Shown here: piece after piece, positions 35,295-43,748 of the stretch | How the letters are laid out: the number at the start of each line of letters is the position of its first letter | Position numbering within the stretch: the stretch's first letter is position 1 | Assembly (NCBI GenBank): GCA_023657465.1 | Contig: JAGTJX010000002.1 | Location: 398,136-462,135 of the forward strand | Source of the DNA: Lysobacteraceae bacterium | Lineage (GTDB): Bacteria; Bdellovibrionota; UBA1018; JAGTJX01 | Reading direction: 5' to 3' | Length of the DNA: 64,000 bases | The notes under the pieces: model-generated | What the model was told of the DNA's origin: nothing | The model's input: only the letters and a program-made list of their open reading frames with translations | The model's database searches: none | Translations under genes and position numbers: made by a program

Positions 35295-35478
35295 TTTCTA
35301 AGCTCCAGCGTATTTTTTGTGTTCGAGTGGCATTGTAAGGCGCATTTGCATTTAAATTGTTTTCTAGTTTTCTCGCAGCGACTGCGTGATCAAGGTCGTT
35401 GCGAATACTGATCAGAATGTTTTCAAATTGTTCTTCAGGTGAAGTGGGTATTGAATATGAACCGATTTCCTTGTTCAT
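35266..35478 (-). CDS. Small protein upstream of the response regulator
   Basis: A 70-residue soluble, acidic-to-neutral protein starting with ATG at 35478, 11 bases after GGAGG. It overlaps the response-regulator gene by 29 bases, which suggests coupling. No domain recognised; the helix LISIRNDLDHAVAARKLENN is the clearest secondary structure. It could be an adaptor or a partner of the regulator, but this is a guess. Confidence 0.6.
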   Translation of the reverse strand: MNKEIGSYSIPTSPEEQFENILISIRNDLDHAVAARKLENNLNANAPYNATRTQKIRWSLENGKESDINY

Positions 35479-35575
35479 TTTGCTGTTGGCCTCCGCGCAG
35501 GTTTTAAAGCTAAAAGTACAACTCTTAAGATTCTATCTGTATTTCGGGAAAATGTGATGAAAACTTTAGAGTGAG

Positions 35576-36259
35576 TCAAAGAGTTGACGGCGTGATTTTG
35601 CTACCGCAAGTTCCGCCATGGTCAGATAGATAATTGATGTAGTGATGTCCCCAGTCTTCGAGCGCTTTTTCCTCAGTTTCTTCGAGTGCTTTATCTATTG
35701 GAGAGGTCTTCAAGAAGGCTACGAATTTTTTTTCGCCTATTGCATCATAAAAACGTTTAATCGCTCGCACATGATCTTTGATGAGATGAGTAGAGTCAGC
35801 GAGCGTATTCCAATAACTCGGTCGAATGCTGTCATGAATGAAGATCATCCATTCTTCTTTTGAAAACTCAGTCAACCACTTATCCATTTCTCTTTTTCTC
35901 AGCGGAACTTCGTATTCTTTTTTAGAATATTCTCCACCGACAAGATTTCCTAAAATTTTACCTACTTCCCATGCTTGAGATAATACAACTTCTTTAGAGA
36001 GTCCTTCGGGATTGATAGATTCATAGAGCTTCAAGAATACTGTTTTTAGCTCTTCATCGTTGAGAGAATTCCAGAGTTCACCCCTGTCGTCAGTGCAAAG
36101 CATATAAAAATACTCGGAGGAATCAATTACTCCTCCGATAAACGTTTCTTTCAGGCCTTTGAATTGTCTGCAGAAGCTAGGTCTGGTTTTGCAGAAATCG
36201 GAGTATTTGAGTTCCTGGGCTTGTGCAGTTGAAGTAAGTACTAAGATAAGCAGGATCAT
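35576..36259 (-). CDS. Secreted protein of unknown function
   Basis: A 227-residue protein with a short signal peptide (ILLILVLTSTAQAQ). The mature part is helical and charged, with early cysteines in KYSDFCKTRPSFCRQF and one late in GGTCGSK. It overlaps the HD-GYP gene by four bases, so both are in one operon; no family was recognised. Confidence 0.75.
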   Translation of the reverse strand: MILLILVLTSTAQAQELKYSDFCKTRPSFCRQFKGLKETFIGGVIDSSEYFYMLCTDDRGELWNSLNDEELKTVFLKLYESINPEGLSKEVVLSQAWEVGKILGNLVGGEYSKKEYEVPLRKREMDKWLTEFSKEEWMIFIHDSIRPSYWNTLADSTHLIKDHVRAIKRFYDAIGEKKFVAFLKTSPIDKALEETEEKALEDWGHHYINYLSDHGGTCGSKITPSTL

Positions 36260-36903
36260 GCGACTCGTTTGAAGTGCGAGGCCACAAATTCTTGCGTGAT
36301 TTCCTCTTCGTATTCTTGCCAGAGCTTGTGGGATTCTAAGAATATTTTTACAAGCTGTGTATCGAACTGTCGTCCTGCAAATTTTCTGAGTTCAGCGTAG
36401 GCCACATCAATCGGTAAGCCCTTGCGATAAGGTCTGTCGGTCGTCATCGCATCGAAGGTATCCGCAATGAGGATGACACGAGCGGTGAGAGGAATCTTGT
36501 CACCTGGAATTCGGTCGGGATAACCCAATCCATCCATACGTTCATGGTGATGTTTCACGCCTGGAATGACGGCTTTGAAGAAAGCGACTTTGTTTAGAGG
36601 CTTGAGAATCTCGATACTCTTCTCAGGATGAAGGCGCATGATGGCTTCTTCCTTGGGAGTGAGTCTGCCTGGCTTAAGTAAAATGCGATCAGGGATCGCG
36701 ATCTTGCCCAGATCATGGAACATGCTGGAGTATTCGATGATAGTTTGTTGGGTTTCGTCGAGTCCCGCAGCCTTCGCCAATTGTTTGGCGTTATGGGCTA
36801 CACGTCTACAATGCCCAAATGTGTATGGGTCTCGTGCTTTCATGGATTCCATGAGAGCTTGCGCCAAATAGTTGGCCCAATCGGGCATTTTATCAAAAGC
36901 CAA
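36256..36903 (-). CDS. HD-GYP domain protein, probable cyclic-di-GMP phosphodiesterase
   Basis: A 215-residue protein made up almost only of an HD-GYP domain. The HD metal site is MFHDLGKIAIPDRILLKPG, then HHHERMDGLGYPDRI carries the GYP motif, and IADTFDAMTTDRPYR is the third conserved block. All metal ligands appear intact, so degradation of cyclic di-GMP is expected. No receiver or sensor domain is attached, which means it works alone or through partners. It shares an operon with the downstream secreted protein. Confidence 0.92.
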   Translation of the reverse strand: MAFDKMPDWANYLAQALMESMKARDPYTFGHCRRVAHNAKQLAKAAGLDETQQTIIEYSSMFHDLGKIAIPDRILLKPGRLTPKEEAIMRLHPEKSIEILKPLNKVAFFKAVIPGVKHHHERMDGLGYPDRIPGDKIPLTARVILIADTFDAMTTDRPYRKGLPIDVAYAELRKFAGRQFDTQLVKIFLESHKLWQEYEEEITQEFVASHFKRVA

Positions 36904-36962
36904 AGTGTTCTTTTAGCACTCCTCTTTTTCATTTCGGCAAGGGACGGGGTAAACTTAAAGGG

Positions 36963-38060
36963 ATGGTGTGGATAAGGATAGTTGCACTGCTATGTGCTCC
37001 TTTATCAGTTTTGGCGAGAGAAGACGTGGTCCCAGGGTCACGTTATACCTCCGCTCGTGCGGCCGGTATGGCAGATGCGTTTTTTCCACTCGCAGACGAT
37101 GGAGCATCAGCACTATTCTATAACCCTGCGGCAATTGCACGTCCCAAGGCTCCACACTTTGAAGTTCTGAATCTCACATTACAATTGAACTCAGATTATT
37201 TGGGAATGATTGATGGAAATTTTCTCAACGTCATCAATCTTCCTGGTTACACTTCTTCACTTCAAGCGAATCCAGGTGCGTTTCCAGGAGCAGGAGCGAC
37301 TTATCTTCCCAGTTTCCTGATTCCTTCTTATGCGGGGGGGTGGCTTCCTGCGATCGCAGGAGGAATTCTTTCTGAAGTTTCATTAGCTTCAAATTACAAT
37401 AATGGTGAGTATCTTTACCGAAGTCGGTACCAACTCACACCTGCAATTGGAGCGGGATGGAATCTCGCTCACGGAATTATTCGGATTGGATATGTACTTC
37501 AGTGGGTGAATATCGCCAAGGGAACTCTGCAACCTGCGCCGACACCGCTCAGTTTCACTCGTGGTCTACAGCAAGGATCAGGATTCTCTCACAATCTTGG
37601 ATTCACCATGACGTTTCCGTATCAGATGCTACCCACACTGAGCTTAGTTGCGAGAAACATGTTCGGAACTGTTTATGGCACTTCAGTACTATTACCGATT
37701 GCGACTGGGTCATCAGGTGCACCAGCAACAGATCCGATGAGTTTAGATGCCTCGTTTAGTATCACTCCTAGAATCGGACCTAATTCATTCATGAATTGTG
37801 TGTTTGCATTCCGAGATTTTCTCAATTCATCGAGTTTGAATGTGTTCACGAGGTTAGCCGCGGGTGTTGAGTTTGATTTTAAGAAGACGTTTTTTGTGAG
37901 AGCAGGTTTTGGAAGTGGATTTCCGAGTATGGGTTTAGGATTTAGGAGAGACAAAGGCGAAATCCATCTTGCATGGGTCGGAGAAGAAATCGGAAGTTCA
38001 GGATTTCAATCTCGTATCGAACGCAGATGGATTCTACAAATTCAAGCGAGGGCGTTCTAA
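36963..38060 (+). CDS. FadL/PorV-like outer-membrane beta-barrel
   Basis: A 365-residue protein with a signal peptide (VALLCAPLSVLA) and the typical start of the OmpP1/FadL/PorV group (ARAAGMADAFFPLADDGASALFYNPAAIA). Alternating hydrophobic strands run to the end, and the last residue is Phe, the usual sorting signal for barrel insertion. It may transport hydrophobic compounds or act as an assembly factor; the family does not settle which. Start at 36963 (GTG/ATG context with GGGG 15 bases before). It ends immediately before the following gene, so both form an operon. Confidence 0.82.
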   Translation: MVWIRIVALLCAPLSVLAREDVVPGSRYTSARAAGMADAFFPLADDGASALFYNPAAIARPKAPHFEVLNLTLQLNSDYLGMIDGNFLNVINLPGYTSSLQANPGAFPGAGATYLPSFLIPSYAGGWLPAIAGGILSEVSLASNYNNGEYLYRSRYQLTPAIGAGWNLAHGIIRIGYVLQWVNIAKGTLQPAPTPLSFTRGLQQGSGFSHNLGFTMTFPYQMLPTLSLVARNMFGTVYGTSVLLPIATGSSGAPATDPMSLDASFSITPRIGPNSFMNCVFAFRDFLNSSSLNVFTRLAAGVEFDFKKTFFVRAGFGSGFPSMGLGFRRDKGEIHLAWVGEEIGSSGFQSRIERRWILQIQARAF

Positions 38061-39203
38061 ATGAGAGCAATCCAGATTCAACTCGTGGGTCAATCAGCGA
38101 TCCGGTGGGCAGAAGAGCTTCGTCATCTCACCTCTGACATCAAGGACTTTGGGATTGAGATCAGTGCGGAGAGGAGTTGGTCGCACGAGTCCGAAGCGGA
38201 TATCTTGGCATTCGAAGATGAAGCAGCACTCAAGCTCTCAGTCGGTAATCTCAATCGTAAAACAAAGGCAGTGTTTCTTGTCACTTCAGATCCGAATCGA
38301 ATCCCGGATAGTTGGTCAAAGTCGCTCATAGATGACGTGCTTTGTTTTCCGTTCCGTAAGCTGGAAGTGATTTCCAAAATCAAACGGTTCGTTGATCTCC
38401 TCAAGTGGGAAGAAGTCGAGAAGCTCAATCTCAGTTATAAGAAGCTCATCGAAGAATTAAAAAACGACCTCGATCTCGCAACTCGCTTACAGAAACATCA
38501 GACACCCAATCGATTCGTAGATCTCAAGGGGCTACAAGTTTCTTCACGCTATCTTGCAGGAATGAAAGGTGGCGCAGATTACTTCGATCTTGCAGAGACC
38601 AAGGGACAAGAGGGCATGAGCCTCATTCTCTCGCATTCAAGCTCGTATGGGTTGTCTTCTCAAGTGATGGGTTTACTCCTCAAGGTTGCAAACAAGTGGT
38701 GTACGACTCAGGACTTCTCTGTAACGACTCACTTGAGGCAAATATATGATGAGATCATCCTCACGCTAGGCGATAAGGATGAACTCTCGCTCCTTCATGG
38801 TTGGATCTCTAGGCGTGATTTGAAATTCAAAATGGTGAGCTTTGGAAAAGCACATACGTTTTATTCTGAGAAAGACGAAGAATTCCGTGAACTACCGAAG
38901 CAGGGTCCTGGACTCAACAAAACATCTCAATGGCCAGTCGTTGATGAGATGGAAATCCAATTCTCGCCTGATGATCGAATGGTGTTTCTCTCTCATGGTG
39001 CTGTTACAGCTGTGGGTGGAGTGGGTAAGGTTTTGAGCCTCCTCAATCAGACACGTGAGAAGGATGTGAAGGACGCAGCGAATGAGATTACTCTTCATGT
39101 TAAAAAAGGCTTAGCAACGATGGATGATTTTCCTGAGCAAGATTGCACCATAGTCGTATTCGATGTGGATACAAGGGTGATTAGATTAGCGAGAAATCAC
39201 TAG
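38061..39203 (+). CDS. SpoIIE/RsbU-like PP2C-domain protein, divergent active site
   Basis: A 380-residue cytoplasmic protein. Residues 1-125 resemble a degraded receiver domain (EADILAFEDEAAL, VFLVTSDPNR, DDVLCFPFRK), a coiled coil follows (about 125-150), and the rest matches SpoIIE-type phosphatases (LATRLQKHQTPNRF, GGADYFDLAET, SYGLSSQVMGLLLKV). The metal-binding Asp of the usual D-x-S-GHG motif is replaced by SHSSSYG, and the late DD motif reads EQDC. It is therefore likely a scaffold or sensor rather than an active phosphatase. Its start codon follows the barrel gene without a gap. Confidence 0.72.
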   Translation: MRAIQIQLVGQSAIRWAEELRHLTSDIKDFGIEISAERSWSHESEADILAFEDEAALKLSVGNLNRKTKAVFLVTSDPNRIPDSWSKSLIDDVLCFPFRKLEVISKIKRFVDLLKWEEVEKLNLSYKKLIEELKNDLDLATRLQKHQTPNRFVDLKGLQVSSRYLAGMKGGADYFDLAETKGQEGMSLILSHSSSYGLSSQVMGLLLKVANKWCTTQDFSVTTHLRQIYDEIILTLGDKDELSLLHGWISRRDLKFKMVSFGKAHTFYSEKDEEFRELPKQGPGLNKTSQWPVVDEMEIQFSPDDRMVFLSHGAVTAVGGVGKVLSLLNQTREKDVKDAANEITLHVKKGLATMDDFPEQDCTIVVFDVDTRVIRLARNH

Positions 39204-39327
39204 CGATTACGCTAGAACAACTCTTCCGCGGCCACCTAATAGGGCCTTAATTAGGTCTCTTAACTTTTGCATAGTTATTAAGATTTAAACGGTTTATGAC
39301 TGAACTTCAAGGATAATCTCTGACTTT

Positions 39328-39783
39328 ATGAGTACAGCAAACGGTTATATCTTCAATGAGCGGCAAGATTCGCTCCCCCAAACCCTCAAACACAGGGACC
39401 ATGTCCTCGTGGAATTCCCTGATGAGCGCTTCGAAGCAGTTGTTTTTCAGTGGGATCACACTCGTCCTACGGTCGTGGTTCAGTTGAAGTTAGATGCTGA
39501 AGAACCCATCCAATTCCCTAAGAAACGGCCTAAACAAGCTGGAAACGCCGAGATGCCGGATAATCGCTATCCAGTTCTGACAGCCCAAGTCCCAGGGGTC
39601 GTGAATCCCATGAAAGCTGTGGGTTACGCAGATCCATTATACAGAGCTGATCTCGTGTTCTCAGAGCGTGCGTTCCGCGTCCTTCAGCCAGAAGATGGAT
39701 ATGTCATTCCGCTAGATAATTTGGCTGAACTCAGGGGCGAAGCAATCAAGGCGTTAGGACTGACGGATCAACCTGGATTCTGA
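39328..39783 (+). CDS. Conserved-looking soluble protein of unknown function
   Basis: A 151-residue cytoplasmic protein with no signal peptide. The first half (HVLVEFPDERFEAVVFQW and RPTVVVQLKLD) suggests a small beta domain resembling PilZ-like or SH3-like folds, but I cannot assign it. Its last codons and stop are the left arm of a 299-bp inverted repeat. ATG at 39328 has no clear ribosome site. Confidence 0.68.
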   Translation: MSTANGYIFNERQDSLPQTLKHRDHVLVEFPDERFEAVVFQWDHTRPTVVVQLKLDAEEPIQFPKKRPKQAGNAEMPDNRYPVLTAQVPGVVNPMKAVGYADPLYRADLVFSERAFRVLQPEDGYVIPLDNLAELRGEAIKALGLTDQPGF

Positions 39784-40071
39784 GCCTCTGCTACCTAGAA
39801 TCCTACATAAAACTAGTTTTCCCACTCACTTAATCTTCTTCTGAAAGAGTACAGCTCCTGCTTCACATGTCTCTCACTGCTCCTTTTCAATAAGCACGAG
39901 ATTTTATGGAGCTGGATGCGCTCCCATAAAAGGGCAGGAGCCCGTTCTAGTGCGGATTGAAAAGGAACAGGGAGCACGCATCCGCAGGCATGAGCCTCTT
40001 TCAGAAGAAGATTAAGTGAGTCTGAGAATAAATCTTAGAAGGATTCTAGGTAGCAGAGGCTCAGAGTCCAG
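39773..40071. repeat. 299-bp nested inverted repeat between convergent genes
   Basis: A perfect 25-bp arm (39780-39804 with 40040-40064), a perfect 26-bp arm (39824-39849 with 39996-40021), and an inner arm around CCTTTTCAAT / ATTGAAAAGG with few mismatches are nested in register about one centre near 39922. The outermost arm extends into the last codons of both flanking genes and includes both stop codons. It could form a very long RNA hairpin or a DNA cruciform. It has the shape of a MITE but no target duplication is evident. Confidence 0.9.
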
Positions 40072-40573
40072 AAGACTCCTCGAGTCGTTTTTCCTCAGCC
40101 GCAATCATGATCTTCGCGCAAGCAAGCGCATCGCTGAGCGCTTCATGGTGATTGAGTGGAATATCAAGCGCTCGGCACACGTCTGAAAGTTTAGTCGGGA
40201 AAATATTCCAAGCACGACGAGCGGTCACAACAGAACACGCAAATGGTTTATTGGGACGTCTAATTCCATACTTCTCGGCGCACGCATGAAGCACTCGTCT
40301 ATCAAATGAAGCGTTGTGAGCTGCGATGAAATCAATGCCTTCAAAGAGTTCAGAAATCTGAGGCCAGAGATCGCCGAAGTGAGGTGAGTCCTTCACTTGA
40401 TGCCAAGTGAGACCGTGAATGTAGGTAAACATAAATTGAGGAGAGGGAGGGCGAATGAGGTGAACTTCTTGTTTGACGATTTTGCCACTTTCGACTCGGA
40501 CGAGACCCAGTGCGCACGCGCTATCCGCTTGTGGGGTTGCGGTCTCAAAGTCGATGGCAAGGAAGTTGCTCAT
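40061..40573 (-). CDS. DnaQ-like 3'-5' exonuclease
   Basis: A 170-residue DEDD exonuclease. Motif I is FLAIDFETATP, motif II is FIAAHNASFDRRVL, and motif III is HHEALSDALACAKIM, so all four acidic residues and the histidine (DEDDh type) appear. It resembles the free-standing exonuclease domain of DNA polymerase III epsilon and similar nucleases. The last codons lie in the right arm of the large inverted repeat. It overlaps the upstream lipoprotein gene by four bases and closes that operon. Confidence 0.88.
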   Translation of the reverse strand: MSNFLAIDFETATPQADSACALGLVRVESGKIVKQEVHLIRPPSPQFMFTYIHGLTWHQVKDSPHFGDLWPQISELFEGIDFIAAHNASFDRRVLHACAEKYGIRRPNKPFACSVVTARRAWNIFPTKLSDVCRALDIPLNHHEALSDALACAKIMIAAEEKRLEESSGL

Positions 40574-41265
40574 TTGCGGCTCAGTCTGAGTTCTACATAT
40601 CCGTAAGGATTGTGTGAAGTTGTGAATCTGCCGGTGGCTTCAATTTCACCGTTCCAAATCCACTCTTTCTCAGACGGTTTGGATTCCGGTTTCAACTTCA
40701 GTTTCATTGACCATTCGTTTGCTCGAGATTGAATTTTGGTTTCTAGCCAGGAAAATACCCAGAGATCTGTTCTCGGATTGGGTTTGGTTTTATTCCATGA
40801 GCTCATGAAAAGTGGAGCATCTTGAGGAGTTTTTCTACAATTGAGTCTGAGTGCATCTGTGTGTTTGAATTCGCATTTCTCGTTTGATCCCCAATTGAGC
40901 ATATAAGATGCATGATGGTCTGAGATCTCTGAGAGTATGTCGGTGATCTCGAGGGTGACTTCATCTCGTTCGGCTTCGAGATCCTCTCCATCATGAATAC
41001 GTTTGGTCAATTCTTTCTGTGTTTGCCTCAAGCGAGAGAGGTTTTGAGTTTGTTTGAAGATGGTTTTCCATTTGTCTTGAGAGATCCCTTGTTTGAAAAC
41101 AATGAGAGTGAATTCATCGACAGTAAAACCGTTGAGATCTGAGGATTCCCAAGCTGGAGAGCGCGAATATTCAAGGAGCTTAGCAGGTTGCTCTGCAACA
41201 GGTTTCAAATCTCCACAACTGCAGAGAAAGAGACAAGTGGTGAGGAGTGTGGTCTTAAGTTTCAT
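40570..41265 (-). CDS. Lipoprotein of unknown function
   Basis: A 231-residue lipoprotein with lipobox L-C-S-C followed by GDLKPVAEQ, so it is exported and lipid-anchored. The mature part has a coiled-coil-like central segment (RLRQTQKELTKRIHDGEDLE) and a beta-rich C-terminal half. It overlaps the barrel gene by one base and the exonuclease gene by four. Because it sits in the ExbB-ExbD-TatT-barrel operon, it is probably part of an envelope system, but no known family is recognised. Confidence 0.78.
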   Translation of the reverse strand: MKLKTTLLTTCLFLCSCGDLKPVAEQPAKLLEYSRSPAWESSDLNGFTVDEFTLIVFKQGISQDKWKTIFKQTQNLSRLRQTQKELTKRIHDGEDLEAERDEVTLEITDILSEISDHHASYMLNWGSNEKCEFKHTDALRLNCRKTPQDAPLFMSSWNKTKPNPRTDLWVFSWLETKIQSRANEWSMKLKLKPESKPSEKEWIWNGEIEATGRFTTSHNPYGYVELRLSRK

Positions 41266-42530
41266 TAGAAGAACAGCGCTCCTTGCAATAAGTACGTGGG
41301 AGTATTGAGTGAGTTTTGGCTTGCGATAGGGATTCCTGCTCCTAAGCTCAACATTCCTGGGAAGAGAAACTTGCCATCAAGAAAAGCCCTGATCGTGTTG
41401 AACTCAATTCCGGCTTGAATGCTGTGAAGGGATTCTTCAGTGAGTTTAGTAAGAAGATCGTATCTTGTGGAATCAAAGAGAGAACCTGAGAATGTTTTCT
41501 GAAAACGTCTTTGGAATTGATAAGAGAGCTTGGTTCCTATGAGCGTGCTCCAATCATAACGAAACGATGTGAATGCTTGCGCAAGAATTCCACCCGAAAT
41601 CTGAGTAGAAGGATCAATATCGGAAGGCAGGAAATCAATCGAGTTTTTAGGGACTCTCACGCTCATCTCTGTTCCGAAGGGAATCATTACTGAAGTCGAT
41701 GCAAGAATCGTAGACCTGCGTAATCCGGGGGGGTTCCAAGCAGCAGTGATCTTCTGGCCAAGGGCGAATCTCTTTTCACCTCCAGAGAACCCAAAGAAAT
41801 CATCCGTGGCTGAAGGTTCAGCAGTTGGAAACACCGCTTGAGTAGACGCAATCCATTGAAGGGGTTTTGTGACTTCAGTTAATGGTACAGGGACTTCCAT
41901 TCTCAGATCACCTACGCATTGTAATTCACGATTCGGAGTGTTGGTGAATCCTGAATGTTTCAACTGAAGATCGAAACCTTGATTGAGACTTTCTGCCATC
42001 TCACTAGCAGTAGAAGACTGACCTGATGATTGTAAATTTTGAATGAGCTGCTGGGCGCTACTCGATGCTTGATATGCAGTCGAGTAAGATGTTTGGAATT
42101 TGATAATAGGAATTACAAAGAAGACTCCGATACGGTCAGTAAGTCCGTAGCCAATGAGAGGGACGAGAGTTGTTGCGCGACCGCCAAATGATCCAGCGAA
42201 CGATCCTGCAGATTGACTGAAGTCCATGATTCCGTTTGCTGAAAGCAGTCCCGCTACTTGATTCTTCCGTGCGGGTTCTGAGTCCATGAGCGTCTGCCAA
42301 GTGAGATTCCGATTGAAGAGTGAAGAGAAACTCTGTGAATCACCATTCAGAAGAGACTTGCTCTCAAGAGGTGTAACAAGATTCAATACAGAAACGATGA
42401 ATCGACCCTGAGGGAGTGAACCTGTGGTTTCACCCACAATGTTAGGGAGTAGCGCAGAGGAATTGGGGACCGGGACTTGGTCTGTCGCGCGCGCGCTATG
42501 GAGTGATAAAAAAATCCAGAGCGAGAACAT
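41265..42530 (-). CDS. Outer-membrane beta-barrel protein
   Basis: A 421-residue protein with a signal peptide ending LHSARA and a body of alternating amphipathic strands (for example GRATTLVPLIGYGLTDRIGV and WSTLIGTKLSYQFQRRF). The last residues are GALFF, the aromatic barrel-sorting signal. No specific family recognised. It is followed directly by the lipoprotein gene and preceded by the TatT-like gene without a gap. A substrate channel working with the ExbB/ExbD motor is an attractive inference. Confidence 0.8.
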   Translation of the reverse strand: MFSLWIFLSLHSARATDQVPVPNSSALLPNIVGETTGSLPQGRFIVSVLNLVTPLESKSLLNGDSQSFSSLFNRNLTWQTLMDSEPARKNQVAGLLSANGIMDFSQSAGSFAGSFGGRATTLVPLIGYGLTDRIGVFFVIPIIKFQTSYSTAYQASSSAQQLIQNLQSSGQSSTASEMAESLNQGFDLQLKHSGFTNTPNRELQCVGDLRMEVPVPLTEVTKPLQWIASTQAVFPTAEPSATDDFFGFSGGEKRFALGQKITAAWNPPGLRRSTILASTSVMIPFGTEMSVRVPKNSIDFLPSDIDPSTQISGGILAQAFTSFRYDWSTLIGTKLSYQFQRRFQKTFSGSLFDSTRYDLLTKLTEESLHSIQAGIEFNTIRAFLDGKFLFPGMLSLGAGIPIASQNSLNTPTYLLQGALFF

Positions 42531-43286
42531 TTATTTTAATGTTTCCTCAGCTTCTTTTTGATCGAGAGTTGTTTCTTGTATTCTATCTGGATCAAAAGTT
42601 TTTGGTTCTATTTCAATCAATTCTTTCATGATTTCACGTGCTTCGTCTTTGCGATCATCACTGACAAGATATTTTCCGTAGTACAGTGGGTTGATGGAGA
42701 AGCGGGGAGCTTTTTCTAGAGAAGTTTTGAAATACTTTTCTCCGAGCTCCTTGTCGCCACCGACAAGCCCGGGAACTGTCGTATAAATAATTCCTAGCAC
42801 TCGGTGAGCGCCATATCCGTGTACAGTTTCATCAAGCTCAATCGTTTTACGAAGTTTTGCTTTGATTTTGGGTAGAACTTTCAGAGTATGAGTGGGAATC
42901 AGGGCGTTTCCATCTTGGTCTTTGGCTTTTGCAGATTGAAAAATCGCACTCCAGTAATATCCAGATCCTGCTTTTTCAAACGATGCCATGAGATCGTTTG
43001 AAGCGCGTTCACCTAGAGAGATTCCTAGAGTCCGAAGCTCAAGGGTAGTACCACGTATGGCATTCCAACTAGCTGCAAGCGCTGACATCTCGAGTGCGCG
43101 TTTGCGAGTAGCAATCTCTTCTTCGGAAGTTTTTTCTTTTAAACTCTCTGAGACAGAGTAGTAGCAATTCGTAGTCTCAACTAATTTCTCTGGTCTTAAG
43201 ATGTAAGCTTGGTCACAGTCTTCGATTTTTGGTTGTTCAAGTGCTAATCCAAAAGAAATTCCCCAGACGATCAACAGTAGATTCAT
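42531..43286 (-). CDS. TatT-like TPR periplasmic protein
   Basis: A 251-residue protein with a short signal peptide (NLLLIVWGISFGLA). The C-terminal half contains the TatT (TRAP-transporter T-component) pattern: GSGYYWSAIF, HGYGAHRVLGIIYTTVPGL, GGDKELGEKYFKTSLEKAP and a final YGKYLV. In Treponema, TatT forms a trimer that feeds hydrophobic ligands to a TRAP binding protein. No TRAP transporter genes are near; the neighbours are exbD (upstream) and a barrel (downstream). It is soluble rather than a lipoprotein, since no lipobox is seen. Confidence 0.75.
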   Translation of the reverse strand: MNLLLIVWGISFGLALEQPKIEDCDQAYILRPEKLVETTNCYYSVSESLKEKTSEEEIATRKRALEMSALAASWNAIRGTTLELRTLGISLGERASNDLMASFEKAGSGYYWSAIFQSAKAKDQDGNALIPTHTLKVLPKIKAKLRKTIELDETVHGYGAHRVLGIIYTTVPGLVGGDKELGEKYFKTSLEKAPRFSINPLYYGKYLVSDDRKDEAREIMKELIEIEPKTFDPDRIQETTLDQKEAEETLK

Positions 43287-43334
43287 AGATTTAGGGTGTT
43301 AACATTAAACGAGTAGTAAGGAAATGAATGACGC

Positions 43335-43748
43335 TTAGCGTTTTTGAACTTGGATGCCGATATGAGTGATTTTAGCCGACTTGACTTGATCCATCACTTT
43401 GACCACGTCTCCATGCTTGGAATCGGTGTCAGCTGAGATCACGGCTTGGATCTCAGGATTCTGGGCAGCAAGTGTTTTTAATTCCTTTTCAATTTCAGCA
43501 TCATTAGCAAAACTTTTTGCATTGATTCTGACTTGTCCGTTTTTCAAAATTGCGACTTGTACTGAAGTAGGGACTGATTTGGAATCAGAACTTGTAGACT
43601 TAGGAAGTTGAATTCCCAATGTTTCTTTCATCAAAGCTGGCGCTGTTACCATGAAGATCACCAGCAGAACTAAGACGACATCTACGAATGGAGTGATGTT
43701 GATTGTAGAGATCGGTTCGTCGTCGTTTGTGTACTGTGATCCTGCCAT
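43335..43748 (-). CDS. exbD: ExbD/TolR family biopolymer transport protein
   Basis: A 137-residue protein with one N-terminal membrane helix (INITPFVDVVLVLLVIFMVT) that carries the conserved Asp in the FVDVVLVLLVIF segment required to conduct protons, then a periplasmic domain (VQVAILKNGQVRINAK and AVISADTDSKHGDVVKVMD). It pairs with the upstream ExbB-like protein. ExbD and TolR cannot be told apart from sequence alone; there is no TonB, TolA or Pal here. The start overlaps the exbB stop by one base. Confidence 0.9.
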   Translation of the reverse strand: MAGSQYTNDDEPISTINITPFVDVVLVLLVIFMVTAPALMKETLGIQLPKSTSSDSKSVPTSVQVAILKNGQVRINAKSFANDAEIEKELKTLAAQNPEIQAVISADTDSKHGDVVKVMDQVKSAKITHIGIQVQKR

